Source: Thiohalocapsa sp963695445
GTDB taxonomy: Bacteria; Pseudomonadota; Gammaproteobacteria; Chromatiales; Chromatiaceae
Assembly: GCA_963695445.1 (NCBI GenBank)
Contig: CAVOGV010000041.1
Location: 27,006-91,005, forward strand
DNA: 64,000 bases
Direction: 5' to 3'
Shown here: positions 51,665 to 61,759 of the stretch, piece after piece
Layout: each line of letters starts with the position of its first letter
Numbering within the stretch: the stretch's first letter is position 1
The notes under the pieces: generated by a model
The model's input: only the letters and a program-made list of their open reading frames with translations
Database searches by the model: none
What the model was told of the DNA's origin: nothing
Translations under genes and position numbers: made by a program

Positions 51665-52671
51665 CGCCTGCTGATTGTCAGAGAAGCCGCTCTGTCATTG
51701 GGGCGTTGCTTCGGCAATCCAGTTCTCCGAACGTTGTCGCTGCCCCGTGTCGGCAACGGGGCATCGCCCTGGTCCTGGTGTTGTGGATCATCTCCCTGCT
51801 CACGGTCATGGCCTTGGGCCTGACCACGACCCAGCGCACCGAGAGCGCGCTGACGCGAAATCAGCTCGATGGTGCCCGCTTTCGCGCCCTGTCGGAGGCG
51901 GCGATCAACCTCACCGTACTGAACCTGCTGTCGACGCCGCTCGAGACCGTGCCAGCCGAAGCGGTCTGGGTGCCGGACGGCCTGCCCCGAAGGCTCATCT
52001 TCGACGGCAGCGAGCTGACCGTGACGCTCTACAACGAAGCCTCGCGGCTAGACCTGAATACCGCGACACGCGAGCAACTGGCGACGCTTATCGAGCTTGC
52101 CCAGGGCGAAGCTGGCTTCGACGAAGCGCAGCGCGACGCCCTGGCGGACGCCATCCTCGACTGGCGCGACGTGGACGACTTGACCCAGCTCAACGGCGCC
52201 GAAGACGGCGACTACGAGGCCGCCGGCCTGCCCTACGGCGCCCGCGACGAGCTATTTCAGAGCGTCGACGAACTGCAGCAGGTGCTGGGAATGCCGCGCG
52301 CGCTATTCCAACGCCTGGCACCCGACCTGAGTGTCGACAACGAGAGCGGTCGCGTCGATGAGCAGTTCGCGTCGGCCACCGTGGTCGCCGCGCTGCAGGG
52401 GTTGAGCCTGGAGGATGCGCAACGTTTCGTGGACGAGCGCAATGCCCCGGTTCTGCCGGATGCCGAGCAGCCGGTAGCCGTTAATCGCGGCGGCCCTTTG
52501 TATCGCATCCGCGTCGGCATGGCGGATGAAGGTGGCGTCGGCCGCACGATGGAGGCCCTGGTGCAGTTGGAGCAAGGCCAGACGCCGCCGTTCGAGGTCC
52601 GCTGGCGTCGGGAGGGCCTTATGCAACAAGAGGTCGCGTTGCCAGGGTCTGATGACGCTGAGTCTCGCTGA
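51661..52671 (+). CDS. gspK: Type II secretion minor pseudopilin GspK
   Basis: About 336 aa. The GspK prepilin motif is QRGIALVLVLWIISLLTVMA, after a ~36-residue leader. The two SAM-like helical regions carry ASRLDLNTATREQLATLIEL, ILDWRDVDDLTQLNGAEDGD and YEAAGLPYGARDELFQSVDE. I chose GTG 51661, which overlaps the previous stop; TTG 51652 is possible. A diverged second gspK (pseudogene) lies at 61.8 kb. Confidence 0.92.
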   Translation: MTPADCQRSRSVIGALLRQSSSPNVVAAPCRQRGIALVLVLWIISLLTVMALGLTTTQRTESALTRNQLDGARFRALSEAAINLTVLNLLSTPLETVPAEAVWVPDGLPRRLIFDGSELTVTLYNEASRLDLNTATREQLATLIELAQGEAGFDEAQRDALADAILDWRDVDDLTQLNGAEDGDYEAAGLPYGARDELFQSVDELQQVLGMPRALFQRLAPDLSVDNESGRVDEQFASATVVAALQGLSLEDAQRFVDERNAPVLPDAEQPVAVNRGGPLYRIRVGMADEGGVGRTMEALVQLEQGQTPPFEVRWRREGLMQQEVALPGSDDAESR

Positions 52672-52803
52672 CCCTGTGCACCGTTTGCTTCCCTTCGCAA
52701 GGCGGGGTAAAAACGCTGCGACAGGGCGTCCTCCGATTGCTCGGCTGCCCGCGCGACGCGATTTTCACCGCTACACATTCCTCACGAACATCGTCAAATT
52801 CTC

Positions 52804-53898
52804 ATGGCCCGAGCCCTCAGTCTAAACAACCTGCGCCTGCCCATCACCGCGTCGCTGCCCGGCCATGACCTCCTCAAACGCTGGCGAACGACGCTGCTAA
52901 GCTGTCTGCCGCATGGGCTTCGCCGGCGGATCGCGCTTCGCAATCCGGTACTGGTGGTGCTCCCGAACGGCGACGATGCCGAACTGCAGCGTCAACTCGG
53001 CGACGAGCGTGAACCGATCGGCGGCATCGATCTGCGCACCGGAGGGCAACTTTCGTCGGTACTCGCCGCCAATCCCAAGCAGGGCTGGCGCGAGACCTGT
53101 ATCGAGCTGCCGGCGACGCAGGTGCTGCATCGCAGCGTCGCGCTGCCGGCGCAGGTGAGGGATAATCTCCGCAAAGTGGTTGCGTACGAGATCGACCGAC
53201 TGACCCCGTTTCAGGTCGCAGATGTCTATTTCGATACCCGCATCGAGGGCACCCTGGCCCGCGGCACCAAGCTGGATGTTCGCCTCGCGCTGTGCCGCCG
53301 CGATCAGGTGACGGATTGGCTCGAGCGCCTGAGGGAGGGCGGCTCGCCGGCATCGCGGTTGAGCTGGGCCGGAGCCTGGGCAGATGCCAATCTGCTGCCA
53401 CCAGAAGAGCGCCCGCGACCACGTCGGTTTGGTTCGTTGCTGACCGCAATGCTATCGGCCGGCATACTGCTGCTGGTCGCGGCGATGCTGATCACGCCCA
53501 TCTGGCAGAAGACGCGTGAACAAGAGACTCTGACCCGCGAGCTGCGCCGTGTGCGCATCGCCGCCGAAGAGGTCGAGCAGGTGCGCGAAGCGCTGGAACG
53601 CGCACGTCTGGGCAGCGTCGAGGTGTTGAATCGCAAACGCGGACAGCCACGCATGACGGACTTGCTGCGCGAGTTGACCGACCTGCTGCCGGATGGCACC
53701 TGGGTGCAAACCATGAATTACCGCGATGGCGAGGCCGACATCCGCGGCGAGTCGACACAGGCCACGGCCCTGATCGGCCTGCTGGAACAGGGCCCAGGCA
53801 TCAGCGCGGTGAGTTTTCGTTCGCCGGTGATGCAGGTCGGCGTCAACCGGGCAGGAGCGTTTCCACATCTCCCTGCAGTACAGCCCCGCGAGCGCACC
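52804..53898 (+). CDS. gspL: Type II secretion protein GspL (PilN-like), reading frame fused to gspM
   Basis: GspL/PilN-type inner-membrane protein. A cytoplasmic actin-like part (ELPATQVLHRSVALPAQVRD, then KVVAYEIDRLTPFQVADVYF) is followed by a membrane helix (LLTAMLSAGILLLVAAMLIT), a coiled coil and a ferredoxin-like periplasmic end (LLPDGTWVQTMNYRDGEADI). No stop separates it from the gspM start at 53899: the frame runs through MSARSRDRL and on to a TGA at 54013-54015. The natural gspL stop seems to have been lost. Confidence 0.85.
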
Positions 53899-54518
53899 AT
53901 GAGCGCACGCTCCCGTGATCGCCTGTCTTGCGCGCTGGCCTGGGGACTGGCGTTGTTGGTCCCACTGCTGCTCGTCGCGTCCGTGGCACTGCCCTGGTCG
54001 CAGCGGCTGCAATGAGCTGGACGAACAACTCGCACGCGGTACCGATCAGCTTGCAGCGTTATCAGCGTCTTGTCGCCACGCTACCGGTGTTGCGCGCGGA
54101 GCTGGAGCGGGAGCAGGCCAACGACGACTTCAAGGCGTTTTACTTTGATGCCGAGACCCCGGCGCTGGCCGGCGCCCGCCTTCAGAGCGAGGTGCAGGAG
54201 GTGGTGCGAGCCGCTGGCGCGCGGCCCATCAGCACCCAGATTCTTCCGGTGGACAAAGACGAGCAGCCACCTCGCGTGCGTATCCGCACCCAGCTCCAGG
54301 GCACCACGGAAGAGCTGCTAGACGTCCTCTATCGGATCGAGGAGGCACGCCCGTTTCTGTTCGTCGACCAGATGTCGATCCGATCGACGACGCCGCGTGC
54401 TGCCCCCGTCCGCCGCAACTCGCGGCGCGCCGTGCGCCGCTCGCCGTCACAGGCACAGGTTGGACAGCTCACGGTGCGGCTCGACATCTTCGGCTACTCC
54501 TTGGGGGCCGACCAATGA
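53899..54518 (+). pseudogene. gspM: Type II secretion protein GspM, frameshifted
   Basis: ATG 53899 begins MSARSRDRLSCALAWGLALL with one membrane helix, then meets TGA at 54013-54015. The +1 frame continues ELDEQLARGTDQL, and a further shift near 54050 gives QRYQRLVATLPVLRAELERE, then the ferredoxin-like domain (ARLQSEVQEVVRAAGARPIS) to the stop at 54516-54518. Joined, it has the architecture of GspM, the partner of GspL. Two indels are required. Confidence 0.75.
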
Positions 54519-55166
54519 AATTGGCGCTGTCGTTGGTCTCCCTGGTCCTTTTCGGCGTGCTCTACTCTGCAATGGCGCGATTGGCCGCCCGATGTCCCCG
54601 AGGCCCCGCAGGAGCCCGCCGCCGGTGACGCGCAGCAAACCCAGGGCGAGGCGCCCTCGGCAGACGATCTGCTAGCGCCTCCGCCGCCCAAAGAGGACTA
54701 CGCCTCGGTGATGGAGCGGCCCCTGTTCCTTCCGGACCGACGTCCTCCGCCGGAGGAGCCGGAGCAAGACGACGAAACCCTACCCGAGACACTAACGGAA
54801 CTCGATGGCATGGACCTGACCGCCGTCGTGATCACCCCATCGACGGTTTCGGCGTGGGTCCGCCGTCCCAACCAGCGCGAGACACAGCGCTTGCGGCTCG
54901 GGGACGATTTCGAAGGCTGGACCGTCAAGACGATTGAGCCGGACCGGCTCGTCCTTGAGCGACAGGGGGAGACCGATCAGTTAATATTACGCGATTATGC
55001 GAACGCCCCAGCCTTTGCTCCCCCGCCACCCACGCCCGTAGCCAGGCGACAACCAGCAGGTCGACAGCAGAGGGCTCCGCAACCGGCACCGGACGCCAGC
55101 GGCGATGATTCCGGAGCAGCGCCGCCCGCGAGGCGCCAACAATCCCAAAGGCCGGCCGCCCCGTGA
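54515..55166 (+). pseudogene. XpsN/GspC-like T2SS protein, one frameshift
   Basis: ATG 54515 overlaps the gspM stop and gives a membrane anchor, KLALSLVSLVLFGVLYSAM. Near 54569 the frame shifts; the continuation is WRDWPPDVPEAPQEPAAG, then the conserved YASVMERPLFLPDRRPPPEE and a GspC/PilP-type HR domain (LTAVVITPSTVSAWVRRP, FEGWTVKTIEPDRLVLER), with a Pro/Gln-rich tail. Its position between gspM and gspD matches xpsN of Xanthomonas. It would couple the inner-membrane platform to the secretin. Confidence 0.7.
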
Positions 55167-55194
55167 CTCAAGGACACGCAACAGTCGACGCCCG

Positions 55195-57354
55195 ATGTCA
55201 AGCTACAAAGATTTGGAAATGATCCTTCCCAACCGCTCACTGGCGTTGCTTTGGTTGTCATTTGCACTGACGGTGTTGGCGGCGACTGGCTGCCAAAGCC
55301 TGGTTTGGGACCCGACCGACCGCGTCGGCAGTTCCAAAGGCCACATCACCGACAAAGACCGCGACCGATCCGCGACAACCCGGCCGTTCCGTGATACCGA
55401 TAGCATCGCCATCGGCGGCGACGATGTACCGCGGGCCAAGGATTCCATCGTCCGGGGAACCGGCAGCTTTGTCAGGAAGGTTTCACCGCCAACGGTCGAT
55501 ACCACCCCGGGCGATGTCACCCTGAACTTCGACGGCACCGACATCCGCGAGGTCGTCAAGGTCATCCTCGGCGACCTGCTCGGCGTGAATTATGTCCTCG
55601 ATCCGGCGGTGCAAGGCTCGGTGTCGTTGCAGACCGGTCGGCCGCTGCGGCGCGACCTGTTGATCCCGACGCTGGAAACCCTGCTGCGCATGAACAACGC
55701 CGCGCTGGTCGACAACGCCGGCACCTACGAAATCGTCCCCTTGTCCAACGCGGTCAGTGGCCGGATCGTACCGCAGTTGGGCGATTCCGCGCGGGCGTTG
55801 CCGGAAGGCTACAGCGTCCAGGTCGTGCCGTTGCGTTACATCGGCGCCGACGAGATGAGCAAGATCCTCGAGCCACTTGCGCCGGAGGGCAGCATTGTCC
55901 GGGTCGATGACCTGCGCAATCTGATCATCCTCGCGGGCGCCAGTCCCGAGATGAGCAATCTCCTGGACACGATTCAGATCTTCGACGTCGATTGGATGAG
56001 CGGCCTCTCGGTCGGGTTCTTCACGCTGGACTATGCCAAGGCGTCCGACGTCGTCACCCAGCTTGAAACCTTGCTTGGAGACGAGGGAAGCACGCCGCTC
56101 AAGGGGTTGTTCCGATTCATCCCGGTCGAGTCCGCGAATGCGTTGCTGGTCGTGTCACCGCAGGAGTCTTACCTCCAGCAGATGAAGACCTGGATCGATC
56201 GGCTGGACCTGGCGGAGGCCTCGGGCGGCACCTCGCAACGGCTTTACGTGTATCGCGTGCGCCACGGCGACGCCGAGAATCTGGCGGACATCCTGAGCCA
56301 ATTGTTCGCGGGCGAAGAAACCGGATCGGCGAGTCGGCGCAGCATCGGCGGCGTCGCGCCGGGGCTGGTCGCAGGCTTCCATTGGCGGAGAGGGCGCCGA
56401 GGGCGAGCGGCGCCACCACCAACATGCGCCGCGCCGACCTCGACCACCCTCGAACTCTCGTCGCCGGTCAGCGTCGTCGCGGATACCATCAACAATTCGC
56501 TGTTGGTCAGGTCCAGCCCGCGTGATTTCAAGAAAATACTCGACGCCTTGAAGCAGCTCGACATCGTACCGTTGCAGGTGCTGGTGGAGGCGACCATCGT
56601 CGAGATCACGCTCACCGGCAACCTACGCTACGGCGTCCAATGGAATTTCTTCGGGGCCAAAGGCGGCAGGGTACGAAGAACCAATGGGAACTCGCGCAAT
56701 GTCGCGCGGACGGCCCCGCGAGGACCTTCCCGGGTTTCAATTGGTCGGTCATCCTGCAGCCCGACACCATCCGCGCGACCTTGTCGGCGTTGGCCGAAGA
56801 CGACCTGGTCAATGTGCTGTCGTCGCCGTCGGTCATGGTCATGGACAACCAGACCGCCAAGATCCAGGTCGGCGAGCAGGTGCCGATCGCGACCAGCCAG
56901 CAGCAGGGAACCTCCGTCACCGATCGCGTCGTCAACCAGATCGAATACCGCGACACCGGCGTCATGCTGTCGGTCAAGCCGCGTGTGACGCCAGGCGGGC
57001 TGGTGCAGATGGAGATCGAGCAGGAAGTCAGCACCGTCGCCGCGGAGAGTGGCGCCCTCAACTCGCCGACCTTCCGCACCCGCAACATCACCAGCAATGT
57101 CGCCGTGCGCTCCAACCAGGCCGTGGTGTTGGGTGGGCTGATCCAGGATGCGCGCGAAGACGGCAAGTCCGGCCTGCCCGGGCTCTACCGCGCACCGATC
57201 ATCGGTCCGTTGTTCGGCGAGACCTGCGAGAAAGGCCGAGCGCACCGAACTCGTGGTGGTACTGACCCCGCGCGTGATCGCGAACGACAGCGACATCGAG
57301 ACCGTCACCCGCGACTTCCGCGACAAGGTCAAGAACCTCGATACCCGCTTCTGA
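55195..57354 (+). pseudogene. gspD: Type II secretion outer-membrane secretin GspD, broken by at least two frameshifts
   Basis: The start is ATG 55195 (or 55219, MILPNRSLALLWLSF...LAATGC, a lipoprotein-type signal). The N0-N3 domains are intact (VTLNFDGTDIREVVKVILGD onward). The linker around 56360-56440 looks scrambled. After NLRYGVQWNFFGAKGGR (about 56660) the frame shifts to FNWSVILQPDTIRATLSALA, LSSPSVMVMDNQTAKIQVGE and VAVRSNQAVVLGGLIQD. Another shift near 57230 leads to ERTELVVVLTPRVIANDSDI and the stop at 57354. If real, no functional secretin can be made from this copy. Confidence 0.8.
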
Positions 57355-57360
57355 GCCGGG

Positions 57361-58334
57361 CATGCGCGAGCCTGTCGCAACAGCTACCGCCGCTACCCGG
57401 CCGCGACTATGCCGCCATCGCCCGCGAGGTGTTCGAGATCGAGGCCGCCGCCGTGCTCGGGCTCAGTGCGGCGCTCGACGGCAGCTTCTCCGCCGCCGTC
57501 GAGGCCATCCTCCAGGCCCCTGGCCGCGTCATCGTCTGCGGCATGGGCAAGTCCGGCATCATCGGCAAGAAGATCGCCGCGACGCTGGCCAGCACCGGCA
57601 CGCCGTCGTTCTTCATGCACCCCGGCGAGGCCTTCCACGGCGACCTCGGCATGGTGACGCCCCACGACGTCTTCGTCGCCATCTCCAATTCCGGCGAGAC
57701 CGAAGAACTGGTCAAGCTGCTGCCGTTCCTGCGCGACAACGGCAACCTCACCGTCGCCATGACCGGCAACCCCCAATCCACGCTGGCCAAGCACAGCAGC
57801 CATCACCTGTCCATTCGCGTGGAGCGAGAGGCCTGCCCGCTGCAACTCGCGCCCACCGCATCCACCACCGCCACCCTCGCCATGGGCGACGCCTTGGCGG
57901 TGGCGCTGATGAAGGCCCGCGACTTCCAGCCCCAGGACTTCGCCCGCTTCCACCCCGGCGGCAGCCTCGGCCGGCGCCTGCTGCGCCGGGTGCGCGAAGA
58001 GATGCGCAGTCACGACCTGCCCTTCGTCGGCACCGACGCCAGCGCCGATGATGTGCTCACCGCCGTCACCCGCGGTCGACTCGGCATCGCCCTGGTCAGC
58101 GACGACCGCAACGGCGCCCTCGGCATCGTCACCGACGGCGACCTGCGCCGCGCCCTGCAAGCACACAAGGAACAATTCTTCGCCCGCACCGCCGCCGAGC
58201 TCATGACGCCGAATCCGGTCACCATCGGAGCCGACAGCAACATGCAGACCGCCATCGAGCTGATGGCTGAGCACCAAATCACCCTGCTCGTCGTCGTCGA
58301 CGCCAACCGCATCGTCGGTGTTGTACAAAAATGA
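57361..58334 (+). pseudogene. kdsD: Arabinose-5-phosphate isomerase KdsD-like, start unclear and C-terminus shortened
   Basis: The SIS domain (VIVCGMGKSGIIGKKIAATL, FFMHPGEAFHGDLGMVTPHD, ISNSGETEELVKLLPFLRDN) and two CBS domains (ALVSDDRNGALGIVTDGDLR) are well conserved. The enzyme would make arabinose-5-phosphate for Kdo synthesis. In this frame no ATG/GTG/TTG precedes DYAAIAREVFEIEAAAVL; the only nearby ATG (57361) is in another frame. The protein ends RIVGVVQK, about a dozen residues short of the usual HMHDLLRAGxV end. It may be a damaged gene or one using a rare start. Confidence 0.75.
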
Positions 58335-58633
58335 CGGCCGCTGTCCCGGTGCGTCTGGGACCTTGACGGCATTGTTACGATGAAACAAACGCTTCATTTC
58401 CCGGGATGGCGCCGGGCCATGATCGATAGCGCGGCTCGGCGTCGATCATCGTCTCGGCCGTTGGTGGTCGACGGGCGGGGACGGTCCGCACAGCGGACCC
58501 TACCAGGAGCGCCATCGCTGTAGGGTCCGCTGTGCGGACCGCCCCGCTTCTCGGTGAAGCAAGCGCTCTGTCTTCCCGACTAGCGCCGCGCTGTGTGGAC
58601 GTCAGGAGGGATTCTCAAGTGCTTGTCAGCAAA
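58335..58633. other. Intergenic region with a long palindrome
   Basis: Apart from the inverted repeat at 58483-58540 listed separately, nothing is recognised. The beginning probably corresponds to the lost end of kdsD. Confidence 0.5.
58483..58540. repeat. Perfect 21-bp inverted repeat (REP-like)
   Basis: Arms at 58483-58503 (GGTCCGCACAGCGG...) and 58520-58540 are exact reverse complements with a 16-base loop; flanking GGGG/CCCC bases nearly extend the stem. Each arm itself holds a GTCCGC...GCGGAC palindrome. There is no T-run, so it is a REP-type or protein-binding palindrome rather than a standard terminator. Confidence 0.8.
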
Positions 58634-59071
58634 TCAGCCGGACTCGCCCAAAATCTCCGCCAAATCATAGATTGGCTCGCTGGGAAACTCTTCCGGATCA
58701 AGCCCGGTTTCGCGAATCGCCCAATCGCGGCCATCGTCCCAAGCGGATTCCAGTGCATCAGCCAGGATGGCGGGGTTGCGAAGCCCCGGATTCTTTCCAA
58801 GTAGACGCTGAACCTGACGACGCTGGGTTGCGACGGAGTTGCGCCAACTCTTTTCGTTGGTCGGCGTACGCTCGGTTTGCAGCTGCAATTTCAGTAGGTG
58901 CGCGACGATGACGGCCAGTCGTGAAGCCAAAGCGCGTTGCTCGGAGCGCCCCATCTCTTCGATCTCTCCGGCTAGATGCTCGCGGTCCAGTTGGCTGAAA
59001 TCGCCCGCGCGTATCGCTGCCGCCTGCTCCTGCGTCCAAGAGAAGAAATCTTGTTCATACCCGATACTCAT
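58634..59071 (-). CDS. DUF29 family protein
   Basis: 145-aa DUF29 protein. It begins SIGYEQDFFSWTQEQAAAIR and has the family's helical blocks LAGEIEEMGRSEQRALASRL, then HLLKLQLQ, SWRNSVATQRRQVQRLL and ALESAWDDGRDWAIRETGLD. DUF29 is common in cyanobacteria and purple bacteria, often in many copies near mobile DNA; its function is unknown. ATG 59071 gives the family start. The longer frame to 59458 is spurious. Confidence 0.88.
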   Translation of the reverse strand: MSIGYEQDFFSWTQEQAAAIRAGDFSQLDREHLAGEIEEMGRSEQRALASRLAVIVAHLLKLQLQTERTPTNEKSWRNSVATQRRQVQRLLGKNPGLRNPAILADALESAWDDGRDWAIRETGLDPEEFPSEPIYDLAEILGESG

Positions 59072-59460
59072 GCCAAATGCCTGCGATAGCCAAACATAGA
59101 ACGATATTAGCCGAATGGAGGCTGTCCTGGGCTGACCCGAGATTGCTTTGCGGCGGGGGACCGGGGCAGTCAAGTCCCCCAGACCCGCGGCAATGTGCGC
59201 ATGTTCTTGGGTGCGTAACGTGAGCGAGACCTGACCTGGGCCGATAGCGCATAAGACAACCACCCATCCGTCCGTATATGCTAGGGCCTTGTGGCGTCGG
59301 AATCTGTGCGCAAAAGCAGTCTCTACAACCTCGGCCCGGCAGCCAACAATGCAAGTTAGCGCCACCCGCAAAGTCGGCAAGCTCGACTTTGCCCCGCCGG
59401 TCGGAATGACGAGCCGGATTGAGGAACCGATGGCGATTTGGTAAGTGGTAGGTAACAACG
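59072..59460. other. Non-coding or degenerate stretch between DUF29 and the antitoxin-like genes
   Basis: No supported gene. It must hold divergent promoters, but no clear -35/-10 pair stands out. Confidence 0.4.
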
Positions 59461-59817
59461 ATGCAGATCGAAGCGATTTATCAAGATGGTCGCCTTGAGT
59501 TCACGCAACCCATTCACTTCAAGACCGGCCCGGTGCGTCTACTGGTCGAGGTGCCTGCCGAAGTCTTTGCTGAACCCGCAGGCGCCGCCCCTCAGGCCAG
59601 CGCAGATCACCGCGCCTCGCAGACCCTTGCTGGATCCAATGCGATGAATATGCACGCACTGCCGTCGCACGTCGTTGCTCGGCTGGAGAAACGACGTGCG
59701 GCTCGCGCCGAAATTTTAGGTCGACCGCCTATGTCGGAGTCTGGGCCAGCACCGACGGAACAACACCAATTGCGCGACCGCGCATTTTCAAAGCGTGACC
59801 AACACGACGGTTCCTGA
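59461..59817 (+). CDS. Antitoxin-like protein 1 (beta-barrel start, DUF104-like)
   Basis: 118-aa small protein whose first ~35 residues (MQIEAIYQDGRLEFTQPIHF, then GPVRLLVEVP) match the start typical of AF2212/DUF104-like antitoxins. A charged, disordered C-terminus would bind a PIN toxin. It is a paralogue of the next gene, which it overlaps by one base (TGATG). It may be an orphan first antitoxin. Confidence 0.65.
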   Translation: MQIEAIYQDGRLEFTQPIHFKTGPVRLLVEVPAEVFAEPAGAAPQASADHRASQTLAGSNAMNMHALPSHVVARLEKRRAARAEILGRPPMSESGPAPTEQHQLRDRAFSKRDQHDGS

Positions 59818-60155
59818 TGCAAATACAAGCCACTTACGAAGACGGCAGGCTCGAGTTCGATCGGCCGGTGCAGTTCGCCCGCCGTCGCTTCCGTGTTCGC
59901 GTCGAAGTGCCGGACCAGGAACTCGTCCAGTCCAACGCGTCTAGCCAAACCGCCGCGACATCCGATCCGGCACCTGCAACGCAAGCAGAGATGGCCGCAC
60001 CGGGCCCATCCCTGCCAGCCGAGGCCAATCGTTGGCTGACCCGCCTTGAAACCTTGCGCGCGGAAGCCATGGCGGGCCAACACGAACAAACCGAAACTTT
60101 GAGCGAAAAGCAATTGGAGCGACTCGATGCGTTTGCGATGCGCGAGGACCGTTGA
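59817..60155 (+). CDS. Antitoxin-like protein 2 (paralogue of the preceding gene)
   Basis: 112-aa protein beginning MQIQATYEDGRLEFDRPVQF, then FRVRVEVPDQEL, the same fold as its neighbour. A helical tail (ANRWLTRLETLRAEAMAGQH, LSEKQLERLDAFAMRED) follows. It ends three bases before the PIN toxin start, the normal antitoxin-toxin arrangement. Confidence 0.7.
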   Translation: MQIQATYEDGRLEFDRPVQFARRRFRVRVEVPDQELVQSNASSQTAATSDPAPATQAEMAAPGPSLPAEANRWLTRLETLRAEAMAGQHEQTETLSEKQLERLDAFAMREDR

Positions 60156-60157
60156 CC

Positions 60158-60617
60158 ATGGATCTGTTACTTGACGTCAACATCGTGCTCGACCTGTGCA
60201 CTCCCAGACTGCGGTGGTACGGTGCTGCGGCCAACGCCGTTTCCCACTGCGTCAACAACGGCGGTCGCGTCTGGCTCTACGCCGGCTCCGTCCAGACCTA
60301 TCAGTATTGTCTGGCGAAAAGCCTCGTCTCTGATGCCGCCGACAAAGGTCAAGATCTTTCCGTTGGCGCGAGCCTGTCCCTGGCACGACGGATACTCGAA
60401 GAATTTTCCGCGGATAAAGAGTGGCTCGCCGCGCTCGCTGCCGAGGGCAGCGTCTTCGCCGCCACCGATTGCGAAGACGAGCAGCTACTTCGCGCACTTG
60501 ACCGCTTCAAACCCGGCAGCATCCAGCTGTTGACGCGGGACCGGGCGCTATTGCAGTCCCATCCGGACACCGCCGTCAGCCCGGACGCCTTCTGCGCCGA
60601 GGAACTACCGCGCGCCC
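60158..60617 (+). CDS. PIN-domain toxin (VapC-like), 3' end fused out of frame to an aminotransferase gene
   Basis: ATG 60158 (GAGGA site) gives MDLLLDVNIVLDLCTPRLRW, the first acidic active-site region of PIN nucleases. LARRILEEFSADKEWLAALA, the second acidic cluster AATDCEDEQLLRALDRF and LLTRDRALL complete the fold (~150 residues). The natural end would be near SPDAFCAEELP (60610). No stop follows; the frame runs on through the aminotransferase DNA in the wrong frame. PIN toxins usually cleave RNA. The toxin core looks intact, but the product may carry a long nonsense tail. Confidence 0.72.
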
Positions 60618-61759
60618 GGCATCGGCTTCATCGACCTCGCCGCCCAACAAGACCGCATCCGCCCGCAACTGGAAACCAACCTCCACCGCGTCCTGCACCA
60701 CGGCAGCTACGTCATGGGTCCGGAGGTCGCGGAACTGGAACAACGCCTGGCGGACTACGTCGGCGTCAACCACTGCATCGCCGTCTCCAGCGGCACCGAC
60801 GCCCTGCTGGTCGCGCTGATGGCCCTCGGCATTCAACCGGGCGACGAGGTCATCACCACCCCGTTCACCTTCGTCGCCACCGCCGAGGTCATCGCCCTGC
60901 TCGGCGCCGTGCCCAAATTCGTCGACATCGACCCGCGCACCTACAACATCGACCCCAACCTGATCGAAGCCGCCATCGGCCCCAAGACCCGCGCCATCAT
61001 GCCGGTCTCGCTCTATGGCCAATGCGCCGACATGGACGCCATCAACGCCATCGCCGAGCGCCACGGCCTGCCGGTCATCGAAGACGCCGCGCAGAGCTTC
61101 GGCGCCACCTACAAGGGCCGGCGCTCCTGCGCCCTGTCCACCATCGGCTGCACCTCGTTCTTCCCGTCCAAGCCGCTCGGCGGCTACGGCGACGGCGGCG
61201 CCTGCTTCACCGACGACGACGACCTGGCCCTGCTGATGCGCCAGATCATGAACCACGGCCAGGACAAGCGCTACAGCCACGCCCGACTCGGCATCAACGG
61301 CCGGCTGGACTCCATGCAGGCCGCGGTGCTGCTGGCCAAGCTCGCCATCTTCGACGACGAGGTCCAACGCCGCGCCGAGATCGGCGCGCGCTACAGCGCC
61401 GCACTCATCGCCCGTGGTGCGCGCGTGTCGGCGAGACGCAGCAGGGCGCTGTCGCTGTGCCGTACATCGAGCCCTACAACACCAGCGTCTACGCCCAATA
61501 CACGCTGCAGGTGCACGACCGCGACGCCGTCATCAGCAGCGCCTGCAGGCGCCAGGGCATCCCCACCGCCGTCCACTACCCGATCCCGCTCAACCGGCAG
61601 GCCGCCTACGCGCGTTATTGCTGCCCCGATTGCACGCCGGAGGCCGACGCCGCCGCCGCACGGGTGATGAGCCTGCCCATGCACCCGCACGTGACACCCG
61701 CAATCATCACGGCCGTGGTCGACGCGGTCGCCGCTGATTCAGGCCTTGGCAGTCCATAG
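60618..61759 (+). pseudogene. DegT/DnrJ/EryC1-family sugar aminotransferase, start lost and one frameshift
   Basis: PLP-dependent sugar aminotransferase (WbpE-like) for surface polysaccharide precursors. The frame begins GIGFIDLAAQQDRIRPQLET without an initiator and continues SSGTDALLVALMALGIQPGD, EDAAQSFGATYKGRRSCALS and the lysine region TSFFPSKPLGGYGDGGACF. Near 61425 a frameshift moves it to VGETQQGAVAVPYIEPYNTS, then VYAQYTLQV, and the C-terminal PTAVHYPIPLNRQAAY, with a stop at 61759. The missing start is replaced by the end of the PIN gene. Confidence 0.8.
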
